DNA of 49,482 bases, taken from Chloroflexota bacterium. Its GTDB lineage: Bacteria; Chloroflexota; UBA6077; CF-72. The DNA is taken from assembly GCA_019247515.1 (NCBI GenBank), contig JAFAOS010000156.1, positions 1-49,482 of the forward strand. The letters are read 5' to 3'. Below are positions 34,318-42,721 of this stretch, piece by piece (position 1 is the first letter of the stretch; each line of letters opens with the position of its first letter). The translations under genes and the position numbers were made by a program. A model generated the notes under the pieces. That model made no database searches. It was not told the DNA's origin and saw nothing but the letters and a program-made list of their open reading frames with translations.

Positions 34318-35001
34318 ATGTGGTTGCTGTTCGTCCCGATATTGCTTCTCCTCGTGGTGATGCTCACACTGGGCAGCCTGTTCGCGGGCGTGTTCTGGCT
34401 GGTGGGCAACACGTGGCCATGGCTCCTGATCGCCGCCGGCGCCTGGATGTTCTGGCATCAGGACGGACGGCACTACCGTCGCCGCCAGCCGCGCGCGGCG
34501 TGGGCTGGCGGCGCCCCGACGGGTCGGCCACAGCCAAACTCGTCCAGCAAGAAGTCGGCGCCGCGGCCGTTGCGACCGAATGAGCTGCCGATCGACCTGC
34601 AGGTCAAAGTCGAGCAGATTCGTCGCAAGGTGGACGTGCTGCTCGGGTATGCCGACCGCTTTCCGCCGTTCTCCCAGGACCTGTACCTGGTACGCCAAAC
34701 GGCCAGCGACTACCTGCCGCGGACGATCAACACGTACCTGTCGACGCCACCCGAGGCGGTTGACAAGCCGATGCCCAACAACGGCAGCAAGACGCCGCGG
34801 CAGGAGCTCACCGCGCAGCTGGAGCTGCTGGACACAAAGCTGGACGACATTGCCCAGGACCTGCAGCGGCAGGATGCCGATCGGCTGGTGGCCAATCGGC
34901 GGTTCCTGGAGCAGCGGTTCGGCACCCGGGAGGCGGGCGCGGCGAGCGAGCCCGTGAGGATCCCGGTCACCGAGAAGCCGGCCGAGGTGCCCGCCAGCTA
35001 A
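34318..35001 (+). CDS. XpaC-like membrane protein, TelA partner
   Basis: 227 aa from ATG 34318, 3 nt after telA. Two membrane spans at about 1-45, then a basic Pro/Ser linker, then a helical domain (about 90-205) with RQTASDYLPRTINTYLSTP and LELLDTKLDDIAQDLQRQDA, the pattern of the XpaC/5-bromo-4-chloroindolyl phosphate hydrolysis family. The C-terminal 20 residues are disordered. The tight pairing with telA is typical. Followed by a 369-bp repeat-bearing gap. Confidence 0.8.
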   Translation: MWLLFVPILLLLVVMLTLGSLFAGVFWLVGNTWPWLLIAAGAWMFWHQDGRHYRRRQPRAAWAGGAPTGRPQPNSSSKKSAPRPLRPNELPIDLQVKVEQIRRKVDVLLGYADRFPPFSQDLYLVRQTASDYLPRTINTYLSTPPEAVDKPMPNNGSKTPRQELTAQLELLDTKLDDIAQDLQRQDADRLVANRRFLEQRFGTREAGAASEPVRIPVTEKPAEVPAS

Positions 35002-35130
35002 GCGTCTGTCCCGACTTCTGGCGGGGGATCGGGCCCCCGCGAGAAGTGCCACTCGAGACTGGTGTGTGACGACGTCACGCAGGAACCGGGTTTATCCACG
35101 GGTGGCGGGTCTGCGAGGGATACCGTCCTC

Positions 35131-35250
35131 GGGAGTGCCGTCCACCCGTGGAGATACGCGCAACCAACACGAGGGTCCGTCTCGGGAAATGCCGTGGGTC
35201 GCGGCGATTCGCGCAACGAACCCATGGGTCCCCTCTGGGGAATAGCGTGT
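35131..35250. repeat. Degenerate tandem repeat, period 53-54 bp
   Basis: GGGA-led units start at 35131, 35184 and 35238 (spacings 53 and 54). The first two share GCGCAACNAAC near their ends and lead to GGGTCCNNTCTNGGGA. The third is partial. Confidence 0.65.
35226..35243 (+). repeat. Dispersed C4/G4 hairpin element, copy 2
   Basis: GGGTCCCCTCTGGGG followed by AAT, located inside the tandem array. Confidence 0.7.
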
Positions 35251-35356
35251 CACCCCCTCCCGACTCCGTCACATTCGGCATCGACGCGCCGCGCGTGAAC
35301 TCGGTGGCAGCAACGTGTGCCAGTTGTCTAGTGGACCGACCACCGCCGAACCTGCG

Positions 35357-35362
35357 TACAAT
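35357..35362 (+). promoter_or_regulatory. -10 box before the divergent LCP gene
   Basis: TACAAT, 8 nt before the GTG at 35371. If transcription starts 6-8 nt downstream, as usual, the mRNA begins at or next to the GTG. TGGACC, 19 bp upstream, is a weak -35. Confidence 0.5.
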
Positions 35363-35370
35363 GCCGCGCG

Positions 35371-36720
35371 GTGCTCCCGCAACACCGACCAGGTCGAGTC
35401 ACGATCATGCTGCTCGCCCTCGGGTTGGTGCTGGTGGTCCTCGTCGGCGCGTTCGTCGCCACCGCCCAGACACCCGCACCTGAAGAAGACCTCCCGCTTG
35501 CGCCTGTGCCGACGCTCGAGCAGCCGACGCCGGGGCCCGCCGTCGCCCAGGCCGCCGCCGGCATTCAGGCGCCCGCCGCCACCCCGACCGCCGCCGTCAC
35601 GCCCGCGCCGACGCCGACACGCGTCGCCGCCGTCGACGAGTCGGAGTTCGAACGCGTGCTGCACCCGCTCTTGCTGGAAGCCAAGCGTCGCCGCGCCGCC
35701 GCCGCCGCCACGGACCCCAGCTACTGGACGCGTCTCGACCCGAAGCTCAACTCAACCCGACTGAACTTCCTGCTCTTTGGCTACGGCGAGACGCACGAGC
35801 CGCCACTCACCGAGCGCGCGTTCATCGGCTCGATCACGATCTTCTCCTACGACTACGCCACCAAGCAGATCGACCTGGTGTCGATGACCCACGACATTCG
35901 CGCGCCCGAAGCCGAACGCTTCTTGCAGGACCGCGGGCAAGCGCATGTCGGCCCGATCAAGCTCGACCGCGTGTACGGGATGGGCGGGTTCGACCTGCTG
36001 CGCAAGACCATTGAAGACGCGACGGGCATGGCGATCGATTTCCAGTTCGCCTTCAAGGAGTCGGTGATCCAGGGCGCGACCGACAACGTCTTCAACGGTC
36101 TGGACGTGAACGTGCCCCTGCCGTTCGAGGTCAACGGCTTCTACCTGGACGACGTCAAGTACCCGGGCGGCCAGTTCCAGCAGGGCATGCAGCACCTGGA
36201 TGGAATCCAGGTCATTCAGTTCATCAAGACGGTGCCCGTCGAGGAGAACTACGATCCGCGGCTCGAGCACAACGCGCGCAAGCACCTGGTGTTTCGATCG
36301 ATCATGGATGCCCTGAAGGAGCATTCGAACGACGTCGCGTTTCTGGGCCGCGCGGCGCTGTTTTTCAGCAGCCAGGTCTCGCACGACGCACTGGCCTACG
36401 ATTTCGATCTCAAGTCGCTGCTGGTCGACAACCTGCGCGCGATGATGACCAACATGCACAAGGCGGACGCGACCGACCAGGACATGCCGAGCGTGCAACG
36501 CACCATGTACATCGTCGATCCGGCCAGCGGCGACGGCAGCGTGCAGTGGGTGAAGGCGAACGCGCACGATAACCCCATCACCCAGCGCGACCTGGACGAG
36601 AACGTGTACGGCGAAACGGCGATGGAAGTGCCGTACCACGGCGATCCGTACGCGGCGGACCTGGCGACCGGCTACTGGACCGACGTGCGCCAGCTGGTCG
36701 CCTCGCGGCTCGCCGACTGA
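35371..36720 (+). CDS. Divergent LCP-like envelope protein with lost catalytic residues
   Basis: 449 aa from GTG 35371 (ATG 35407 is the alternative). One membrane span at about 13-32, then a Pro/Thr/Ala linker to about 90, then an LCP-like domain: RLNFLLFGYGE, QIDLVSMTHDIRAP, IKLDRVYGMGGFDLLRKTIE, NVFNGLDVNVPLPFEVNGFY. In true LCP enzymes the corresponding places read GRTD, SVPRD and an Arg-rich stretch. Here they are ERAF, SMTHD and NYDPRLEHNARKH, so the pyrophosphate-binding set is mostly gone. It may bind polymer without ligase activity. The PPOX gene follows 5 nt after the stop. Confidence 0.78.
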   Translation: MLPQHRPGRVTIMLLALGLVLVVLVGAFVATAQTPAPEEDLPLAPVPTLEQPTPGPAVAQAAAGIQAPAATPTAAVTPAPTPTRVAAVDESEFERVLHPLLLEAKRRRAAAAATDPSYWTRLDPKLNSTRLNFLLFGYGETHEPPLTERAFIGSITIFSYDYATKQIDLVSMTHDIRAPEAERFLQDRGQAHVGPIKLDRVYGMGGFDLLRKTIEDATGMAIDFQFAFKESVIQGATDNVFNGLDVNVPLPFEVNGFYLDDVKYPGGQFQQGMQHLDGIQVIQFIKTVPVEENYDPRLEHNARKHLVFRSIMDALKEHSNDVAFLGRAALFFSSQVSHDALAYDFDLKSLLVDNLRAMMTNMHKADATDQDMPSVQRTMYIVDPASGDGSVQWVKANAHDNPITQRDLDENVYGETAMEVPYHGDPYAADLATGYWTDVRQLVASRLAD

Positions 36721-36725
36721 CGCCA

Positions 36726-37214
36726 GTGCCGCGGGCCAGCCGGCCGTACATGCCGGGCTATGGCACGCTCGGACCCGATGACGGCGGGGGCTTGTTGCCC
36801 TGGTCGTGGGCGGAAGAACAGCTGACCCGCTCGCGCACGTTCTGGCTCGCCACGCGCTGGCCCGATGGCCGACCCCACGTGATGCCCGTCTGGGCCATCT
36901 GGCACGATCAGACGCTGTTGTTCAGCAGCAGCAAGCGATCGCGCAAGGCACGCAACCTGGCCAACGACCCGCGCTGCGTGTTGACTACCGACGATCCTCA
37001 GAATGCGGTGGTGGTCGAGGGCGTCGCCGAGCTGATTACCGAGCGCCAGGAGCTCGAAGCGTTCCTGGCCGCCGAGAATGCGAAGTACGCGACGACGTAC
37101 GGTTTCGAGATGGTCGATCCAAGCGCGAACAGCTGCTTTCGACTGAAACCCAGCTGGGCTTTCGGGCTTCGCGCCGAGAACTTCGCCGGCTCCCCCACCC
37201 GCTGGAGGTTCTAA
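36726..37214 (+). CDS. PPOX-class flavoprotein (pyridoxamine phosphate oxidase fold, F420/FMN)
   Basis: 162 aa from GTG 36726, 5 nt after the LCP-like stop. FWLATRWPDGRPHVMPVWAI is the cofactor-binding strand pair of the split beta-barrel, followed by SSSKRSRKARNLANDPRCVL, and the C-terminus has FRLKPSWAFGLRAENF. Family members reduce or oxidise small molecules using FMN or F420; the substrate is unknown. The N-terminus (RPYMPGYG) matches F420-dependent relatives. Its end runs into the inverted repeat pair at 37224. Confidence 0.82.
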   Translation: MPRASRPYMPGYGTLGPDDGGGLLPWSWAEEQLTRSRTFWLATRWPDGRPHVMPVWAIWHDQTLLFSSSKRSRKARNLANDPRCVLTTDDPQNAVVVEGVAELITERQELEAFLAAENAKYATTYGFEMVDPSANSCFRLKPSWAFGLRAENFAGSPTRWRF

Positions 37215-37223
37215 AAGATTTTT

Positions 37224-37238
37224 CCCCAGAGGGGACCC
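37224..37238 (-). repeat. Dispersed C4/G4 hairpin element, copy 3 (inverted)
   Basis: CCCCAGAGGGGACCC on the plus strand, that is GGGTCCCCTCTGGGG on the minus strand. It starts 9 nt after the PPOX stop and forms an inverted pair with copy 4, enclosing about 160 bp. Confidence 0.75.
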
Positions 37239-37399
37239 AGGTAGGGAGACGGTGGAACCCATAGGGAACCCTTTCGTGACCGCTGGCAGGTCGGGCGCCA
37301 TGGAAGAAACCCGCGGTGGTCACTGGCGGGTCGGCAGCTACAGAAGTCACCTTGGGAGTACCCCCAGGGCACGGCGGAGCCTGCTCGTGGCCCCCCTGT

Positions 37400-37415
37400 G
37401 GGTCCCCTCTGGGGG
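37400..37415 (+). repeat. Dispersed C4/G4 hairpin element, copy 4
   Basis: GGGTCCCCTCTGGGGG followed by AAATC. Its flanks also match copy 3 on the other strand. It lies 21 bp before the -35 of the DUF1707 gene. Confidence 0.75.
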
Positions 37416-37435
37416 AAATCCCGTCCTGGGTATTG

Positions 37436-37465
37436 TTGACAGTGGCCGCTACCGGGCACTATATC
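37436..37465 (+). promoter_or_regulatory. Strong sigma-70-type promoter of the DUF1707 gene
   Basis: TTGACA (37436-37441), an 18-bp spacer and TATATC (37460-37465). Only 7 nt separate the -10 from GTG 37473, so the transcript is probably leaderless. Confidence 0.7.
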
Positions 37466-37472
37466 GAGTGTC

Positions 37473-37910
37473 GTGGACGCGTCGCGTCGGCTCTGGCCGC
37501 GAGCTGATCTCAGGGTTGGTGATGCCGACCGCAAAGCGGTCGTCGATGAGCTGCAGCATCATTACATCGAAGGCCGCCTCAACAGCGAGGAGCTGAGCGA
37601 GCGCGTCGGTCAGGCGCTCAATGCGCGCACCTTCGCCGACCTGTCGGAGCTCCTCACCGATTTGCCAGCATTACCCAGCCCGAATCAAGCCGAGCCGCAG
37701 CCCGAGCTCGAAACGTACGGCCAGGACCAGTGGCGGACACACCTCGCGGCGCCGCCCATTGGCGTGATCCTGATGCTGATCGGCCTGGTGGTGATGCTGA
37801 TGATCTTCGCCATGCCAGGCATGCGCTTCGGCTTCTTCCCGTGGCCGTTGCTGATCTGGGGCTTCTTCTTCATCGGTCGCCCGTACCGCGGCGGCCGGCG
37901 CCGCTGGTAA
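37473..37910 (+). CDS. DUF1707 domain membrane protein
   Basis: 145 aa from GTG 37473. The N-terminal DUF1707 domain (about 12-67) reads LRVGDADRKAVVDELQHHYI then EGRLNSEELSERVGQALNAR, with the typical Asp-Arg-Glu and GRL-EL-R pattern. A short Pro/Gln linker leads to two membrane spans (about 95-140) and a basic C-terminus (RPYRGGRRRW). DUF1707 often sits beside membrane segments and may act in envelope signalling; no function is proven. The methyltransferase-like gene starts 20 bp downstream. Confidence 0.87.
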   Translation: MDASRRLWPRADLRVGDADRKAVVDELQHHYIEGRLNSEELSERVGQALNARTFADLSELLTDLPALPSPNQAEPQPELETYGQDQWRTHLAAPPIGVILMLIGLVVMLMIFAMPGMRFGFFPWPLLIWGFFFIGRPYRGGRRRW

Positions 37911-37930
37911 ACCCCTCGATCGAAGCCTGA

Positions 37931-38512
37931 TTGACGCACGACGCGCACGTCCGCATCGGCGAGGATGGCGGTCGCGCAGCGCTGCTGGTCAACGGCATCG
38001 TGCAGTCGATCTCGCCCGAGGATGGGCTTGTCAACGGCGGCTACTGGGGAGCCATGGTCCCCGAAGATCGACCCCACCACGCGCTGATCCTGGGTCTGGG
38101 CGGCGGCACCCTCGCCCAATTGCTCCACGCGCGCTGGGGCCCGTTCCCGATCCTCGGCGTCGACGACGACCGGGCCGTGCTCGACCTGGCCTCCAGCGTC
38201 GAGTGGCTCCCGCGCGAAGGACTGGAGGTCGTGATCGACGACGCGTTCAGATACGTGAAGGGTTGCCAGGAGCGTTACGACTACGTTGCAGTCGACCTCT
38301 TCCATGGCGAGGACATGGACGGGCGCGCCTTCGGCAAGCCCTTCTTACGGCGCCTGCGCACGTTGCTCCAGCCGCGCGGCCAACTGGCCATCAACATGTT
38401 CGCGGACATTCGCATGCTGCGCCGCGTGAACTGCATCGCGACGTTTTTCGAGATTCGTGAGCGGCGCTACGTCGGCGGCAACCTGGTGGTCCACGCCCGT
38501 CGGCGACGCTGA
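37931..38512 (+). CDS. Spermidine-synthase-like SAM-dependent methyltransferase fold protein
   Basis: 193 aa from TTG 37931. HHALILGLGGGTLAQLL is the SAM/decarboxy-SAM binding glycine motif, ILGVDDDRAVLDLA the acidic second strand, EVVIDDAFRYV the third, and YDYVAVDLFHGEDM carries the catalytic-like Asp as in polyamine synthases. At 193 aa it lacks the N-terminal beta domain of true spermidine synthases (about 280 aa). A product other than spermidine is likely. Close to the DUF1707 gene and probably cotranscribed. Confidence 0.75.
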   Translation: MTHDAHVRIGEDGGRAALLVNGIVQSISPEDGLVNGGYWGAMVPEDRPHHALILGLGGGTLAQLLHARWGPFPILGVDDDRAVLDLASSVEWLPREGLEVVIDDAFRYVKGCQERYDYVAVDLFHGEDMDGRAFGKPFLRRLRTLLQPRGQLAINMFADIRMLRRVNCIATFFEIRERRYVGGNLVVHARRRR

Positions 38513-38616
38513 GACTCGAAATCCAAACCTGCCGCGTCGTCCAAGCACGGTTGCCGGGTCGACTCGAGAGCATCCGGGCACGTCAGCGCGCGTTACTTTT
38601 CGGTGACCAACGTTCG

Positions 38617-38645
38617 TTGACAATTGGCAGGGTGCCTCGAACAAT
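38617..38645 (+). promoter_or_regulatory. Promoter of the ABC importer operon
   Basis: TTGACA (38617-38622), a 17-bp spacer and AACAAT (38640-38645). About 110 nt of leader precede the binding-protein start; no riboswitch fold was recognised in it. Confidence 0.65.
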
Positions 38646-38763
38646 GATCTTTACCGCCGGCAGTGGCCAGTCTTGTGCAGTGGAGGCTATTCACGCGGAT
38701 CAGCGTCGATTCGCCGACACCTGGCTCTGTCCCTGAGAGAGAACCCCGGGAGGGATCAATACA

Positions 38764-40638
38764 TTGATGAGGCGTTCCCTGTACGTCCTGTCCGCGTGGA
38801 CACTCCTGCTGGCCGCGGCCTGCGGTCCGGCCGCCGCGCCGGCGCCAACCGCGGCGCCCGCCGCGGCCCCCACCACCGCACCGGCCGCACCCGCGCAACC
38901 AACCACCGCACCCGCCGCCGCTGCACAGCCGACCACCGCGCCGGCCGCTCCCGCGCCAACCCTGGCGCCGGCCGCTGCCGCCGCCGCCGCCAGCGCCGGA
39001 CGCGGCAAGGGCGGCACGCTCCGGCTGCTCTTCTGGCAGGCGCCCACGATCCTCAACACGCATCAGTCGCAGGGCACCAAGGATTACGATGCCGGCGGCC
39101 TGATCCTCGAACCTCTGGCCTGGATCGGCCCCGACGGTAGCCTGGTTCCAGCGTTGGCCGCCGAGATTCCCACGCTCGACAACGGCGGCGTCGCCAAAGA
39201 CCAGATGTCGGTCACCTGGAAGCTCCGGCCCGACGTCAAGTGGTCCGACGGCTCGGACTTCACCGCCGACGACGTCGTGTTCACCTGGCAGTACATCACC
39301 AATCCCGACGTGGCCTCGCCCGACACCCAGACTGCCGATGGCGTCACCAACGTCGAAGCCGTCGACGCGCACACGGTCAAGGTCAGCTTCAAGGCGCCCA
39401 ACCCGTATCCGTATCAGATCTTCACCTCGGGCCTGGGCACCATCCTGCAAAAGAAGCAGTTCGCACCCTACCTGGGCGCCAACGCCAAGGACGCCCCGGG
39501 CAACCTCGCTCCGATCGGCACCGGCCCCTACAAGGTCACCGATTTCAAGCCGGGTGACGTGGTCACTTACACGATGAACGACCTGTTCCGTGATCCCAAC
39601 AAGCCGTACTTCCACGACGTCCAGATCAAGGGCGGCGGTGATGCCGTGTCGGCCGCTCGCGCCGTCTTCCAGACGGGTGAAGCGGACTACTCCTGGAACT
39701 TGCAGGTCGAAGCCCAGGTCCTCAACCAGCTCCAGCAGGGCGGCAAGGCCAATCTCGTGACCGCGCCTGGTCCGTCCGTCGAGCGCCTGCTGATCAACTT
39801 CGCCGATCCCAACACGGACGAAAACGGGGCGAAGGCCGAGCCGGACACCAAGCACCCGTTCTTCTCGGACATCAACGTCCGCAAGGCGTTCGCCATGGCC
39901 GTCGACCGCAAGTCGATTGGCGACCAGCTGTATGGGCCTGCCGGCCAGGCGTCGTGCAACATCTTCACGTCGCCGCCAGCCGTCGTCTCCAAGAACACCG
40001 ACAGCATGGACGTCTGCCAGTACAACATCGCCATGGCCAACCAACTCCTGGACCAGGCGGGTTGGACCAAGGGCTCCGATGGCATTCGCCAGAAGGACGG
40101 CGTGCGCATGCACGTCGTGTATCAAACAACCGTCAACTCACTGCGCCAGAAGGAGCAGGACATCGTCAAGTCCGGCTGGGAGCAGATCGGCGCTGAGGTC
40201 GAGCTGAAGTCGGTCGACGCCGGCGTGTTCTTCTCGAGCGACGCGGGCAACCCCGACACGGCGGCGCACTTCTACACCGACGTCGAGATGTTCACCAACA
40301 ATCCGAGCTCGCCGGACTACACGCAGTACGTGGACCTGTGGACGACCGATCAGATCACGTCCAAGGCCAACCAGTGGCACGGCAACAACTACGGCCGCTG
40401 GTCGAACGCGGACTACGATCAGCTCTACAAGCAGCTGCTGACCGAGACCGATCCGGCCAAGCGCACGCAGCTGATCATCCAGGCCAACGATATGCTGGTA
40501 TCTCAGGTGGTGATCATTCCGCTGGTGGCCCGCACGCAACCCACCGACGGCATCGCCAAAGACATCCAGGGCGACATCCCCAACCCGTGGGATAACGTAC
40601 TCTGGAACATCCAGGACTGGTACAAGACCGGGAGCTAG
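38764..40638 (+). CDS. Peptide/nickel-type ABC transporter solute-binding lipoprotein (SBP_bac_5)
   Basis: 624 aa. Start TTG 38764, 9 nt after AGGG, or ATG 38767 immediately next. Lipobox LLAAAC gives the lipidated Cys at residue 20. An Ala/Pro/Thr linker runs to about 78. The binding domain begins GKGGTLRLLFWQAPTILN and carries the family signature VTWKLRPDVKWSDGSDFTAD at about 150, then DVRK-type NVRKAFAMAVDRKSIGDQLY. Captures oligopeptides, nickel chelates or similar ligands outside the cell for the permeases downstream. The permease genes follow by 41 bp. Confidence 0.92.
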   Translation: MMRRSLYVLSAWTLLLAAACGPAAAPAPTAAPAAAPTTAPAAPAQPTTAPAAAAQPTTAPAAPAPTLAPAAAAAAASAGRGKGGTLRLLFWQAPTILNTHQSQGTKDYDAGGLILEPLAWIGPDGSLVPALAAEIPTLDNGGVAKDQMSVTWKLRPDVKWSDGSDFTADDVVFTWQYITNPDVASPDTQTADGVTNVEAVDAHTVKVSFKAPNPYPYQIFTSGLGTILQKKQFAPYLGANAKDAPGNLAPIGTGPYKVTDFKPGDVVTYTMNDLFRDPNKPYFHDVQIKGGGDAVSAARAVFQTGEADYSWNLQVEAQVLNQLQQGGKANLVTAPGPSVERLLINFADPNTDENGAKAEPDTKHPFFSDINVRKAFAMAVDRKSIGDQLYGPAGQASCNIFTSPPAVVSKNTDSMDVCQYNIAMANQLLDQAGWTKGSDGIRQKDGVRMHVVYQTTVNSLRQKEQDIVKSGWEQIGAEVELKSVDAGVFFSSDAGNPDTAAHFYTDVEMFTNNPSSPDYTQYVDLWTTDQITSKANQWHGNNYGRWSNADYDQLYKQLLTETDPAKRTQLIIQANDMLVSQVVIIPLVARTQPTDGIAKDIQGDIPNPWDNVLWNIQDWYKTGS

Positions 40639-40679
40639 TCACCTGAAGTGATCGCATCAGCTGGAGGAGTGGGGGCGCC

Positions 40680-41639
40680 ATGAGCCGCTACTTGATTCGC
40701 CGCATCTTGTTGGCGATTCCCACCCTCTTGCTGATCAGTTTTGTCCTCTTCGCCATCCTGTCGCTGGCGCCGGGCGACCCGCTGTCCCAGTTCGCGGCCA
40801 ACCCGGCGGTCCCGCCGGAAGTTCGCGAAAACATCCGCCGCTCATTGGGCCTCGATCAACCCTGGCCCATTCGCTACGTCAAGTGGGTGATCGCGCTGGC
40901 GCATGGCGACTGGGGCTTCTCGTTCGGCAGTCGCATGCCCGTCTGGGACCTGCTCAAGCTGCGCATTCCGAGCACGCTGGCCGTGGTGGGCGTCGCCTAC
41001 CTCGTGTCGCTGCTGATCGCCATCCCGATTGGCATCATCTCTGCAGTCAAGCAGTACTCGCTGTTCGACCACGTGGCCACCACTTTTGCCTTTATCGGTT
41101 TTTCCGTGCCCACCTTTTTCACAGGGCTGATGCTGATCATCTTTTTCAGCGTCAAACTGCAGTGGCTGCCGTTCATCTACGACTCGACGTTACAGGTGAA
41201 TGATCTGAACTCGCTCGGACAGCAGATCAAGCAGTCGATCATGCCCATCGCCGTCCTGGCCCTGTTTCAAACCGCGACCCTGGCGCGCTTCACGCGTGCC
41301 TCGTTGCTCGAAAATCTGCCGCAGGACTACGTGCGCACCGCCCGAGCCAAGGGCGTGGCCGAATTCAGCGTCATCAATCGGCACGCGGTGCGCAACAGCC
41401 TGATTCCCGTCGTGACGCTGATCGCGCTGTCGGCGCCAACCGTCTTCTCCGGCGCGCTGATTACCGAGCAGATCTTTCGTGTGCCGGGCATTGGCTCGCT
41501 GCTCATCACGTCGATTCAGAACAACGACATCCCCGTGATCATGGCGATCGTGTTCACGTTCTCGGTGCTGGTGGTGGTGTTCAATCTGATCGCCGACATC
41601 GCCTATGGGGTGCTCGACCCACGTATTCGCTATGACTGA
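40680..41639 (+). CDS. ABC transporter permease, DppB/OppB type
   Basis: 319 aa. The N-terminal SRYLIRRILLAIPTLLLISF is the standard first span, GDPLSQF and DWGFSFGSRMPVWDLL lie in the periplasmic loop, and the EAA loop that contacts the ATPase is DYVRTARAKGVAEFSVINRH. Ends in YGVLDPRIRYD as usual. ATG 40680 with GGAGGAG-type bases upstream. Forms a heterodimer with the DppC-type product next to it. Confidence 0.93.
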   Translation: MSRYLIRRILLAIPTLLLISFVLFAILSLAPGDPLSQFAANPAVPPEVRENIRRSLGLDQPWPIRYVKWVIALAHGDWGFSFGSRMPVWDLLKLRIPSTLAVVGVAYLVSLLIAIPIGIISAVKQYSLFDHVATTFAFIGFSVPTFFTGLMLIIFFSVKLQWLPFIYDSTLQVNDLNSLGQQIKQSIMPIAVLALFQTATLARFTRASLLENLPQDYVRTARAKGVAEFSVINRHAVRNSLIPVVTLIALSAPTVFSGALITEQIFRVPGIGSLLITSIQNNDIPVIMAIVFTFSVLVVVFNLIADIAYGVLDPRIRYD

Positions 41640-41665
41640 CACTTAGGTACGGGGGAGTCAGGAGC

Positions 41666-42613
41666 ATGGTCACCACAGTCGCCCAGGAAGTCGTCCGACC
41701 TGCTACTCCGGTCGCCGATGCAAAGCTGCATCGCCCAAGCCGCTCGCTGTGGTCCGACGCCTGGCGCCAGTTCCGCCGCCACCACCTGGCCATGCTCGGG
41801 GTGATTGTGCTGGCCCTCCTGCTGATCATGACCATCTTCGGTCCGATCGTCTACCGCCAGTCACCTGACACGATCGACTACAGCGCCAGCTTGCAGGCGC
41901 CGTCGCTGCAGCACCCGTTCGGCACCGACGACCTCGGGCGCGACCTGCTCGCCAGAACGATGCTGGGCGGCCGCGTGTCGATGGCGGTCGGCGTCGTGGC
42001 GGTGTTGATTGCCATCACGCTCGGCACGTTGATCGGCGCGATGGCGGGCTTCTTCGGCGGCCGCGCCGACAGCGCTTTGATGCGCTTCACGGACCTGTTC
42101 CTGGCGTTGCCGGCGCTGCCATTCCTGCTGATGGTCACGTACCTGTTCCGCGATCCATTGAAGAAGGTCTTCGGGCCCGAGCTTGGCATTTTCTTGCTCA
42201 TCGTCTTTGTGATTGGCGCGCTGAACTGGATGACGTTGTCCCGTCTGGTGCGCGCCTCGTTTCTGTCGCTCAAGGAAAAAGAGTTCGTCGAGGCCGCGCG
42301 TTGCATTGGCGCGGGCAATCGACGCCTGATGCTGACGCACATCCTGCCCAACACGCTCAGCGCGGTGATCGTCGCCGCGACCGTCGGCGTGGGCGCCGCG
42401 ATCATTACGGAATCGGCGCTGTCCTTCCTGGGCGTCGGCTTCCCGCCCGACATGCCGACGTGGGGCCGCCTGCTGTACGACGCCCAGAACTACCTGGACC
42501 TGGCCCCGCACTGGGCCATCTTCCCGGGCCTGCTGATCTTCCTGGCCGTACTGTCGATCAACTACATCGGCGACGGCCTGCGCGACGCACTCGATCCCCG
42601 CAAGACACAGTAG
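41666..42613 (+). CDS. ABC transporter permease, DppC/OppC type
   Basis: 315 aa. HHLAMLGVIVLALLLIMTIF is the first span, HPFGTDDLGRDLLARTMLGG is the family signature, and the EAA loop is EFVEAARCIGAGNRRLMLTH. PDMPTWGRLLYDAQNYL near the end is typical. ATG 41666, 26 bp after the DppB-type gene. No ATP-binding gene follows; after the stop comes a 573-bp gap. Confidence 0.93.
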   Translation: MVTTVAQEVVRPATPVADAKLHRPSRSLWSDAWRQFRRHHLAMLGVIVLALLLIMTIFGPIVYRQSPDTIDYSASLQAPSLQHPFGTDDLGRDLLARTMLGGRVSMAVGVVAVLIAITLGTLIGAMAGFFGGRADSALMRFTDLFLALPALPFLLMVTYLFRDPLKKVFGPELGIFLLIVFVIGALNWMTLSRLVRASFLSLKEKEFVEAARCIGAGNRRLMLTHILPNTLSAVIVAATVGVGAAIITESALSFLGVGFPPDMPTWGRLLYDAQNYLDLAPHWAIFPGLLIFLAVLSINYIGDGLRDALDPRKTQ

Positions 42614-42651
42614 ATTTAAAGATTTCTCTCAACAAGCTTTTTTATGCAGTC

Positions 42652-42669
42652 GCAAGCCTGCGGGCTTGC
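42652..42669 (+). terminator. Hairpin after the importer operon
   Basis: GCAAGCC-TGCG-GGCTTGC, a perfect 7-bp stem, 38 nt after the DppC stop. A T-rich stretch (CTTTTTTA) lies before rather than after it, so intrinsic termination is uncertain. Confidence 0.4.
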
Positions 42670-42721
42670 TCCCCAGGGTTGATAGAAACTCGCCCTGGAC
42701 CCGCGCATCGTGAACGCCCGT

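Larger units (their letters stand above)
35002..35370. other. Intergenic region with hairpins and degenerate tandem repeat
   Basis: 369 bp without a credible gene. It contains GATCGGGCCCCCG near 35030, a degenerate tandem array at 35131-35250, dispersed element copy 2 (35226-35243), and the promoter of the next gene. Confidence 0.6.

Noticed and set aside
38652..38763. Riboswitch in the importer leader
   Set aside because: About 110 nt of leader show no recognisable conserved riboswitch core.
38593..40125. 510-aa open frame on the minus strand
   Set aside because: Antisense to the solute-binding lipoprotein; low-complexity Gly/Arg stretches mirror the Ala/Pro linker.
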